NCBI GenBank assembly: GCA_013813135.1
Contig: JACCSF010000016.1
Coordinates: forward strand, 1 to 13,771
Reading direction: 5' to 3'
Length of the DNA stretch: 13,771 nt
Source: Thermoleophilaceae bacterium
GTDB taxonomy: Bacteria; Actinomycetota; Thermoleophilia; Solirubrobacterales; Thermoleophilaceae
In this document: piece by piece, positions 6,261 to 13,043 of the stretch
Layout of the letters: the number at the start of each line of letters is the position of its first letter
How positions within the stretch are numbered: the first letter of the stretch is position 1
Translations under genes and position numbers: made by a program
Notes under the pieces: generated by a model
Databases searched by the model: none
What the model was told of the DNA's origin: nothing
What the model saw: the letters and a program-made list of their open reading frames with translations, nothing else

Positions 6261-6499
6261 TCGAAGTGGCTTGACTGGGCGCTCGAGGAGTCAGCGCTCG
6301 CCGCGGTGCGCTCCAAGGACGTCTACACTCGATCCTCGTCGCCTGCTGGCACATGCTCTCGACCGGGGAACTCTACCGCGAGCTCGGAGGCGATTTCTTC
6401 CGAAAGCGAGACCCCGAGCGGGTCACCAAGCGCCTCGTCGCCCAGCTCGAAGCGCTAGGGCACCGCGTCACGCTGGAGGCGGAGCTGGTGGCAGCCTGA
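6261..6499 (+). pseudogene. IS110-family transposase, C-terminal remnant with internal deletion
   Basis: Two pieces in different frames. The first (6282-6326) encodes LEESALAAVRSKDVY, matching the 'A-x-x-R-(S/T)-K-D-x-Y' segment of the IS110 C-terminal domain. The second, one frame over (6326-6499), encodes HSILVACWHMLSTGELYREL and GGDFFRKRDPERVTKRLVAQ through to the stop. This is the family's usual end. The 20-30 residues that normally separate these motifs are missing, so a deletion with frame change occurred near TACACTCG (6324-6331). It is non-functional. It could be the tail of the element whose head lies at 2226-2405, but the two face opposite directions. Confidence 0.75.
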
Positions 6500-6635
6500 G
6501 GGTTATTTTCCTGTCAGGCGGAACGGCCGTCGCCCCGAATGGCTCCGTGCGGCAGTTGCCACTACCGTCCCACGCCCCACCGCTGCAAGTCACCAATGGA
6601 GCTGCCACCGACGCGAAGCTTGAGGAGGAAGAGGG

Positions 6636-6857
6636 ATGAACGCCAAGGAATGGATCGCCGTTTACGCCGAGCAACTCGGCATAGAGCCGCCGACCGCCGA
6701 CGAGCTCAAAGGGATCCTCGATCTCGCCGCGGAGGCCGCCCACGCGTCCGAGCGCATCGCCGCCCCGGTGGCCTGCTGGCTCAGCGCAAAGGCGGGCCGC
6801 TCGCTGGAGCAGTCGCTCGCCCTCGCGCGTGAGGTGACCCAAGCCCCGGGGGCTTGA
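6636..6857 (+). CDS. DUF6457-type small protein, first gene of the formate dehydrogenase operon
   Basis: 73 residues beginning MNAKEWIAVYAEQLGIEPPT and containing AAHASERIAAPVACWLSAKAGRSLEQSLALA. The pattern (E-W-x-x-x-Y-A-x-x-L-G, then A-A-H-A-S-E-R-x-x-A-P-V-x-C-W-L) matches, from memory, the actinobacterial DUF6457 family. Genes of this type often neighbour molybdenum-cofactor or formate dehydrogenase genes. The start is fixed by AGGAGG (6623-6628), 7 nt before the ATG. It ends 73 nt before the catalytic subunit. Its role is unknown; from position, an accessory or maturation function for the molybdoenzyme is a reasonable inference only. Confidence 0.75.
   Translation: MNAKEWIAVYAEQLGIEPPTADELKGILDLAAEAAHASERIAAPVACWLSAKAGRSLEQSLALAREVTQAPGA
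6840..6856. promoter_or_regulatory. 17-bp palindrome overlapping the candidate -35 box
   Basis: CAAGCCCC-G-GGGGCTTG is a perfect inverted repeat around one central base. It covers the last codons of the DUF6457 gene and the first bases of the candidate -35 element at 6854. As DNA it could be an operator for a dimeric regulator; as RNA it could form a 7-bp stem with a three-base loop. No T tract follows, so a classical terminator is unlikely. Confidence 0.4.
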
Positions 6858-6882
6858 CTGGCGGTACTCAAATCCCTACTCT
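6854..6882 (+). promoter_or_regulatory. Candidate sigma-A-type promoter for the catalytic subunit
   Basis: TTGACT (6854-6859) and TACTCT (6877-6882) are separated by exactly 17 nt. The -35 matches consensus at five of six positions; the -10 fits the relaxed TAnnnT pattern of high-GC actinobacteria. A start near 6889 would give a leader of about 40 nt before the GTG at 6931. The main operon promoter may instead lie upstream of 6636. Confidence 0.35.
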
Positions 6883-6930
6883 GCTCGGGCTGCACGAGGG
6901 CACTCGGCGTAAACGCAGAAGGGAGGAGAG

Positions 6931-9900
6931 GTGACGGACTTCACCCGGCGCGAGGTTCTGAAGATGGGCGCTGCCGGCACAGCGGTCGTCGGTATCTCCG
7001 CCCTCGGCTTCGACGTCGCCGTGGCCGAGGCCACCACCGTCAAGCAGCGCCTGCGCATCGCGAACGCCAAGGTGTCCCGCTCGGTGTGTCCCTACTGCGC
7101 GGTCGGCTGCTCGCTGCTTGCATACACGCGCAGGAACGGTAACGGCTCGGTCGAGCTGCTCCAGATCGAGGGCGACCCGGACAGCCCGGTCAACGAGGGG
7201 ACACTCTGCCCGAAGGGGGCGAGCGCGATGGAGCTCGCCGTCTCGAAGCGGCGGATGCAGGGCCCGCTCTACCGGGCCCCCGGCGCCGCCGAGTGGAAGC
7301 GGGTCTCTTGGGACTTCGTGCTCGACAAGCTCGCGCGCAACATCAAGGCCGCGCGCGACCGCACCTTCGTCACCAGGGACGACGAGGGCAACGTCGTCAA
7401 TCGCTGCGAGGGCATCGCCTTCGCGGGCGGGGCCGCGTTCAGCAACGAGGAGGGCTACCTCACCACCAAGCTGATGCGCGGCCTCGGCTTCGTCTACCTG
7501 GAGCAACAGGCCAGGGTCTGACACGGTCCCACGGTGGCCAGTTTGGCCGCCACGTTCGGAAGGGGGGCCATGACGAACCACTGGCGGGACATCAGGCACG
7601 CCGACCTGATCCTGATCAACGGCGCCAACCCCGCCGAGGCGCATCCGGTCGGGTTCCGGTGGTTCATGCGGGCGAAGCTCGACCGCGGGGCGAAGATGAT
7701 CCACGCCGATCCGCGCTTCACACGCACGTCGGCGGTCGCCGACACCCACCTGCGGATCCGGACCGGCACCGACGCCGCCTACTTCGGCGGCCTCATCAAC
7801 TACGTCCTGCGCAACCAGCTCTACCACGACGAGTACGTGCGCGGATACACGAACGCCGCCTTCGTGGTGAAGAAGGACTACGAGTTCAAGGACGGGCTGT
7901 TCAACGGCTTCGACCCGAAGGAGCGCAAGTACGATCCCAAGAAATGGACGTACGAGACCACCGACGGCGGCTTCGCCCGGCTCGACATCGACCACCCGCG
8001 CTCGGTGCTGAACCTGATGCGCAAGCACTACTCGCGCTACACGCCGGAGATGGTCTCGCGCATCACGGGCATCCCGCCGGACCAGTTCCTCGAAATCGCC
8101 AAGCTCGTCGGGGAAATGGGCCGGCCGGACAAGGTGATGACGATCGTCTACGCGGTGGGCCTCACCCACCACACGACCGGGTCGCAGATGATCCGCTCCG
8201 GCGCGGTGCTCCAGCTCCTGCTGGGCAACATCGGCCGGCCGGGCGGGGGCATGAACGCCGAGCGCGGGCACGCGAACATCCAGGGCAACACCGACAACGC
8301 GATCTCGTGGGAGATCCTGCCCGGCTACCTCAAGGTCCCCGCGCCGGGGCAGCGCGACCTGAGCGACTACGTCGAGGAGAGCGCGTCCAAGAAGGCCCAC
8401 CCCAACGCCCTTAACTTCTTCGGCGAGAACTACCGGAAGTTCATGGTCAGCCTGCTCAAGACGTGGTACGGGAAGCGGGCCGGCAAGGGCAACGAGTTCG
8501 CCTTCGATTACCTGCCCAAGCCGGCCGGGGACTCGTCCTGGATGAGCATCTTCGACCAGGCGCTCAAGGGCGAGATGGAGGGCGTGATCCTGAGCGGGAT
8601 GACCGCGGCCAGCATCGGGCCGGACGCGAACCAGGTGGCCACGGCGCTCGGCAACCTGAAGTGGCTGTGCGTCATGGACGCCTTCCCGACCACGAGCTCG
8701 GAGTTCTGGCAGGCCCCGGGGGTCGATCCCTCGAAGGTCAAGACCGAGGTATTCGCCCTCCCGGCCACCCACTGGATCGAGAAGGACGGGTCGTTCGTGA
8801 ACAGCGGCCGCTGGATGCAGTGGAAGGACCAGGTCATCCCGCCGGAGGGCGACGCCCGCCACGACCACTGGGTGCTGGCCGATCTCTTCCTGCGGGTGCG
8901 GGAGCTCTACCGCCGGGAGGATGGGAAGTTCCCCGCCCCGGTCATGGAGCTCACCTTCCCCTACCGCGATCCGGCGAAGCCCGAGCTCGACGAGATCGCT
9001 CGGGAGGTAAACGGCAGGAACCTCAAGAGCGGCAAGCGGCTCGAGACGTTCGCCGACCTCGCCGACGACGGCAGCACGACGGCGGGCAACTGGCTCTACA
9101 CCGGCTCCTATCCCGAGAGCGGCAACCTGGCAAAGCGCCGCAAGGGCGTGCAGGACCCGAAGCGCAACGACCCCACCGGCATGGGCTTCTACCCGGAGTG
9201 GGCGTGGTCCTGGCCGCTGAACCGCCGGGTGCTCTACAACCGAGCCTCGGCCGATCTCGACGGCAGGCCCTGGGACCCGCGGCGGGCGGGCATCCGCTGG
9301 GACCGGGCGAAGCGGCTGTGGGTCGGCGACGTGCCCGACTACCCGCCTGACGCGGACCCCCGCGATCCCAAGGCTCCGCTGCCCTTCATCATGACCGGCG
9401 AGGGCACCGGCCGCCTGTTCTCGAGCGGTCTCGTGGACGGGCCGTTCCCCGAGCACTACGAGCCGATCGAGTCCCCGATCGAGAACCCGCTGCATCCCCA
9501 GGTCTCGGCGTCCCCCATGGCGTTCCTCTACGACAGCGCGGCGGGGCGGCCCAACCGCTTCGGGAAGGTCGACGAGTTCCCCTACGTCGCCACCAGCTAC
9601 CGGCTCACCGAGCACGAGCACTACATCACTCAGCACGTCGAGCGGCTGGTCAAGCTCCAGCCCGAGGCTTTCGTGGAGGTGCCCGACGAGCTCGCGCGCG
9701 AAAAGGGCATCAGCACCGGCGACTGGGTGCGGGTGCGGTCGAAGCGGGGCAAGATCGAGGTGCGCGCGCTGGTGACGAAGCGACTCGGAGCCCTCAAGTG
9801 CGACGGGCGGAAGGTCTTCCACATCGGCATCCCGATCCATTGGGGTTACGTGGGGATCAAGACGAGCGAGCACTGGCTCGCGAACGCGCTGACGCCCTTC

Positions 9901-9966
9901 GTCGGGGACGCCACCACACGCACGCCGGAGTTCAAGGCATTCCTCGTGAACATGGAGAAGATGTGA
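6931..9966 (+). CDS. fdnG: Formate dehydrogenase catalytic subunit, selenocysteine-containing (UGA 7519-7521)
   Basis: A single 1011-residue selenoprotein. UGA at 7519-7521 is codon 197, in the context ARV-U-HGPTVASLAATFGRG. This matches the active-site Sec region of FdnG/FdoG-type enzymes (Sec near residue 196), and homology continues across it without a gap. The N-terminus has a Tat signal (TRREVLKMG, R6-R7, then a hydrophobic stretch to about residue 34), so the enzyme is exported. Cys53, 56, 60 and 93 (CPYCAVGC...LCPKG) hold a 4Fe-4S cluster. The molybdopterin domains run through the middle, and a dinucleotide-binding domain covers roughly 870-1011. It oxidises formate to CO2 and passes electrons to the Fe-S subunit. 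The GTG start has GGGAGGAGAG directly upstream, and the stop overlaps fdhE by 4 nt. A gene caller ignoring Sec would split it at 7521. Confidence 0.96.
7533..7551 (+). promoter_or_regulatory. Bacterial SECIS element of the formate dehydrogenase gene
   Basis: GGTGGCC (7533-7539), loop AGTTT (7540-7544) and GGCCGCC (7545-7551) form a 7-bp stem with one G-U pair. The loop begins 18 nt after the UGA and has G at its second position, within the known bounds for bacterial SECIS hairpins (loop roughly 16-37 nt after UGA, a G among the first two loop bases). It would recruit SelB with Sec-tRNA. Its apical core recurs in the second selenoprotein gene at 13058-13076. Confidence 0.85.
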
Positions 9967-10823
9967 GCTCCGATCCCGTCCCGAGCGAGACTACGGCGAG
10001 TCCCTGGGCCGGCCGCCGGATGCGGGCCGAGGAGCTGCGCGCCCGGCATCCGTTCGCCGCCGAGGTGCTGACGCTCTATCTGGCCCTGCTGGAGGTGCAG
10101 GAGGAGGCCTGGAGCGCTGTGTGCGAGAGTCCGCCGCATCCGGGGGAGCTCCCACGCTGGGCGGCGGCCCGGGTCCTGCCCGCGGTGGTCGAGGCGACCG
10201 TGGCGGAGGGCCCGGCGGCGCTTCGAGAGGCCGTGCGGAGCCGCATCGCCGGAGCGGACCACGACGGGCTGGCCGGCTGGCTCGCGGGCGCCGAGCTCGA
10301 CCCGGTCGACCGCTACCTGGCCCGCGCCTCCCTCGCCCCCGTGCTCGAGGCGCTCGGCGAGCGGGCGGGCACTGCCTGCGCCCCCGGGCCGGGCGGCGAT
10401 GGCGGCCTCCTCTGCCCGTGCTGCGGCGGGCCCCCCCAGCTCTCCTACCTGGCCGCCTCCGGGGAGTCGCTGGTGAGCGGAGGGCGCAGCCTGCTCTGCG
10501 CCCGCTGCGGGTCGAGCTGGAGCTGCTCGCGAAGCGTCTGCCCGGCGTGCGGCGAGACCGACGAGGCGCGGCTCGCGGTGTACGCGGAGCGATGGGAGGG
10601 ACCGGTGTCCGGCAACGGCAAGGGCCACGGCGACGCGCGGCCGGTGTTCCCGCACCTTCGCATCGCCGGCTGCTCGACCTGCAGCCGCTACCTGATCGAG
10701 ATCGACATGGAGCGCGACGCGCGCGCGGTGCCCGAGGTCGACGAGCTGGCCGCCCTTCCGCTCGACCTCTATGCCGCTGACGAAGGTCTGACGAAAGTGA
10801 CACCGAATCTGATGGGGTTCTAA
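9963..10823 (+). CDS. fdhE: Formate dehydrogenase accessory protein FdhE
   Basis: 286 residues from GTG 9963, overlapping the catalytic-subunit stop as GTGA, with GGAG (9954-9957) 5 nt upstream. The N-terminal half (about 20-140) is helical (LRARHPFAAEVLTLYLALLEVQEEAW...). The C-terminal half carries the zinc/iron-binding cysteine pairs typical of FdhE: C151-P-C153-C154, C179-x2-C182 with C188, C193-x2-C196 (VCPACGE), and C237-x2-C240 (GCSTCSRYLIEID). It ends with the conserved LPLDLYAADEGLTK. FdhE is a cytoplasmic rubredoxin-like factor required for active membrane-bound, Tat-exported formate dehydrogenases; in E. coli it binds the catalytic subunit before export. Its place between the catalytic and Fe-S subunit genes suggests co-translation and early chaperoning. 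Confidence 0.88.
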   Translation: MSSDPVPSETTASPWAGRRMRAEELRARHPFAAEVLTLYLALLEVQEEAWSAVCESPPHPGELPRWAAARVLPAVVEATVAEGPAALREAVRSRIAGADHDGLAGWLAGAELDPVDRYLARASLAPVLEALGERAGTACAPGPGGDGGLLCPCCGGPPQLSYLAASGESLVSGGRSLLCARCGSSWSCSRSVCPACGETDEARLAVYAERWEGPVSGNGKGHGDARPVFPHLRIAGCSTCSRYLIEIDMERDARAVPEVDELAALPLDLYAADEGLTKVTPNLMGF

Positions 10824-10825
10824 CG

Positions 10826-11677
10826 ATGGCCACCAAGATCACTCCCGGCGAGGCGTACGGGTTCTTCACCGACACGAGCGTCTGCATCGGCTGCAAGGCC
10901 TGCGAGGTGGCGTGCAAGGAGTGGAATCAGCTTCCCGAGGAGGAGGATGAGCTGGACTTCCTCGGCCAGAGCCTCGACAACACGGGGGAGCTGAACGGCT
11001 CGACCTGGCGCCACGTGCAGTTCATCGACAACGTCCCCGACGAGACGATGAGCGAGGGCAATGGGAGGGCCTTCCTGCTCATGTCGGACGTCTGCAAGCA
11101 CTGCAAGCACGCGAGCTGCATGGACGTCTGCCCCACCGGGGCGATCATCCGCACGGAGTTCGACACGGTGTTCATCCAGGAGGACGTCTGCAACGGCTGT
11201 CGCGACTGCATCGCCGCCTGCCCCTACGACGTGATCGACGTCAATGAGGAACGGAACGTCGCTCAGAAGTGCACGCTCTGCTACGACCGGCTCCAGGGCG
11301 GCATGGAGCCGGCCTGCGCGAAGGCGTGTCCGACGGACTCGATCCAGTTCGGACCGCTCGACGACCTGCGGGACAGGGCGAAGAAGCGGGAGGCCACACT
11401 GCACGCGCAGGGCCTCAAGGAGGCCAACCTCTATGGCCATGACGACAAGGTGTACGGCGGGCTCAACGCCTTCTTCCTGCTCATGGACAAGCCCGAGGCC
11501 TACAAGCTCCCGAATGCCGCCAACGCCGTCCTGCCGCAACGGAACAACCTGGGCGGCTACCTGGGGATATTCGGGACCGCCGTGCTGGGCCTCTTCAGCG
11601 CCGTGATCGCGCGCCGCCAGCGAAACATGGGCGGCGGCGAAGATCCGGCCGGAACGTCCGAGGGAGAGCGGACGTGA
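10826..11677 (+). CDS. fdxH: Formate dehydrogenase iron-sulfur subunit with C-terminal membrane helix
   Basis: 283 residues with four 4Fe-4S cysteine motifs: C20/23/26/30 (CIGCKACEVAC), C90/93/98/102 (CKHCKHASCMDVC), C122/125/128/132 (CNGCRDCIAAC) and C149/152/164/168. This is the FdnH/FdoH layout, close to their roughly 290-300 residues. One hydrophobic helix at about 244-263 (YLGIFGTAVLGLFSAVIARR) anchors the C-terminus, with the basic end consistent with an N-out, C-in topology. There is no signal peptide of its own, so it is expected to be exported bound to the Tat-bearing catalytic subunit. It carries electrons from the molybdenum site to the membrane subunit. It begins 3 nt after the fdhE stop and shares GTGA with the next gene. 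Confidence 0.93.
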   Translation: MATKITPGEAYGFFTDTSVCIGCKACEVACKEWNQLPEEEDELDFLGQSLDNTGELNGSTWRHVQFIDNVPDETMSEGNGRAFLLMSDVCKHCKHASCMDVCPTGAIIRTEFDTVFIQEDVCNGCRDCIAACPYDVIDVNEERNVAQKCTLCYDRLQGGMEPACAKACPTDSIQFGPLDDLRDRAKKREATLHAQGLKEANLYGHDDKVYGGLNAFFLLMDKPEAYKLPNAANAVLPQRNNLGGYLGIFGTAVLGLFSAVIARRQRNMGGGEDPAGTSEGERT

Positions 11678-12618
11678 CGTCGCTCGGAGCGGCGCAGCAC
11701 TTCGCCGGCGCGCCCGAGTGGACCTGGTACATCCTGGTCTACTTCTTCGCGGCGGGGCTCGCGGGGGGCAGCTACTTCCTGGCGACGTTCCTCCGCTACT
11801 GGGGCACCCCGGCCGACGAGCCGCTGGCCAGGCTCGGCTTCTACGTGCCGCTGCCGGCCACGGCCCTCGGCGCGCTCATGCTCACGCTCGACCTCAACCA
11901 GCCCCTGCGGTTCTGGCACATGGTCGTGAACACGACTCCGGGGGAGTTCGGTCTCAACTTCAACTCCACGACGCCGATGTCGGTGGGTGTCTGGGCGCTG
12001 CTCGTGGGCTCGGTCTTCGCACTCGTCGTGTTCCTCGGCGCGCTTGCTGCCGACGGCAGGATCCGCCACCCGCTCGCCGACCGCCTGGCGGCGTTCCTCG
12101 ACGGCAGTGCGGGCAGGACGTTCAATGTCGTAGGGACGGTGCTCTACGTATTCATCGCCGCGTACACGGGGGTGCTGCTCGCCGTCTCGAACCAGCCGGT
12201 CTGGAGCGACACATGGGCGCTCGGCGGACTCTTCCTGGCTTCGGGGCTGTCCGGCTCCGTCGCGCTGCTCCTGCTTCTGACGCATTTCCGGCGCGACGCG
12301 GCGCCCTCGCGCGGCTTCCTGGAGGTCGGGGGGCGGCTCTTTACCGCTCTCGAGCTCCTGCTGTTGGTCGTGGTACTGCTCACGTTGATCGACGACCGGA
12401 CGCTGGACACGGCCCTCGACCTGCCCTGGATTCCCCTCTGGCTGCTGGCGCTGGCCGGGATGCTGCCGGCACTCCGCGATTTTGCGGTCGGCGGGCTGAG
12501 GCCGACGACCGGGGGAGCGGTAGCGGCCGTAAGGGCGCCGGCCTGGGCGGTGCCCGCGCTCGTCCTGGTCGGCGTACTCGCGCTGCGGGCCGCGTTCATC
12601 TTTAGTGCCCAGGCTTGA
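11674..12618 (+). CDS. nrfD: NrfD-family membrane subunit (quinone-interacting anchor)
   Basis: 314 residues with eight hydrophobic segments, near residues 17-38, 50-70, 106-130, 152-172, 176-200, 220-240, 248-270 and 290-312. The N-terminal WTWYILVYFFAAGLAGGSYF is typical of NrfD/PsrC-type polysulfide or tetrathionate reductase anchors. NrfD proteins bind quinone and carry no haem. Here it takes the place that cytochrome b (FdnI) holds in E. coli formate dehydrogenase-N. The GTG start overlaps the Fe-S gene stop by 4 nt, with AGGGAGAG (11661-11668) just upstream, so the two are made in equal amounts. It is the last gene of the tight operon; a 5-bp GCCGG/CCGGC hairpin (12628-12640) follows without a T tract. 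Confidence 0.9.
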   Translation: MTSLGAAQHFAGAPEWTWYILVYFFAAGLAGGSYFLATFLRYWGTPADEPLARLGFYVPLPATALGALMLTLDLNQPLRFWHMVVNTTPGEFGLNFNSTTPMSVGVWALLVGSVFALVVFLGALAADGRIRHPLADRLAAFLDGSAGRTFNVVGTVLYVFIAAYTGVLLAVSNQPVWSDTWALGGLFLASGLSGSVALLLLLTHFRRDAAPSRGFLEVGGRLFTALELLLLVVVLLTLIDDRTLDTALDLPWIPLWLLALAGMLPALRDFAVGGLRPTTGGAVAAVRAPAWAVPALVLVGVLALRAAFIFSAQA

Positions 12619-12662
12619 ACGCCCGGCGCCGGTAGCCGGCTGACGCGCGTAGGCTGCGAGGC

Positions 12663-13028
12663 GTGAAGGTGGCCTACGTCTTCTCCACGTCCGGGCACAC
12701 GGCGAGCTACAAGCTCGGCAAGATGATCCTGCCTCAGCTCGAGGACGGGAGCCACGGCGTGGAGGTCGTCGGGATGTTCTTCTTCGACGACAACACCTAC
12801 GCGCTGCGCGCGGGCGACCCGCTCGGCGAGCGCCTCGGCGAGGTGGCGGAGGAGCAGGGGATCATGCTGATGCTCTGCGACCAGTGCGCGCTCGAGCGCT
12901 CGCTCGCCGAGGGCGTTCCGGGCGACTGCCGGCCCAAGGACACGGTCGCGGGAGTGCAGGTCGGCTGCTTTCCGGACCTCTACGGAGCGCTGTCGGGCAA
13001 CTCGCCGGACCAGGTCATCACGCTCTAA
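12663..13028 (+). CDS. DsrE-like small cysteine protein, possible sulfur/selenium carrier
   Basis: 121 residues, MKVAYVFSTSGHTASYKLGK at the start and a Rossmann-like beta-alpha pattern typical of the DsrE/TusD superfamily. Conserved-looking cysteines are C72 and C75 in LCDQCALERSL, C89, and C102 in VQVGCFPDLYGAL. The CxxC and GCFPDLY motifs suggest persulfide or perselenide handling, as in DsrE-type carriers. The name SaoD comes to mind for DsrE relatives linked to selenium genes, but I cannot confirm it. The GTG at 12663 keeps the first beta strand. GAGG (12658-12661) fits the GTG at 12669 better, so the start could be two codons later. It lies 44 nt after the NrfD gene and converges on the radical SAM selenoprotein gene, with 15 nt between stops. 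Confidence 0.7.
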   Translation: MKVAYVFSTSGHTASYKLGKMILPQLEDGSHGVEVVGMFFFDDNTYALRAGDPLGERLGEVAEEQGIMLMLCDQCALERSLAEGVPGDCRPKDTVAGVQVGCFPDLYGALSGNSPDQVITL

Positions 13029-13043
13029 CGGCGGGGACGGCGG

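Noticed and set aside
6855..6857. Sec readthrough of the DUF6457 TGA stop, given the nearby palindrome
   Set aside because: The palindrome is upstream of and overlaps the TGA, not downstream, and the protein ends at its usual length.
6868..9873. Roughly 1000-codon open frame antisense to the formate dehydrogenase gene
   Set aside because: It reads as Arg/Val/Gly/His-rich, domain-free sequence. Long antisense frames are expected opposite GC-rich coding DNA, and the sense strand is a clear enzyme.
7534..9966. Separate shorter formate dehydrogenase gene starting after the TGA at 7521
   Set aside because: The GTG at 7534 falls in the middle of the conserved HGPTVASL segment; the upstream frame carries the signal peptide and the Fe-S cysteines of the same protein.
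11557..12285. 242-codon minus-strand frame opposite the NrfD gene
   Set aside because: Highly charged Arg/Glu-rich shadow opposite hydrophobic helices; the sense strand has eight membrane segments and operon overlaps.
12616..12662. Sec readthrough of the NrfD TGA stop
   Set aside because: The continuation is short and unlike protein, there is no hairpin with the AGUUY loop, and the protein already has full family length.
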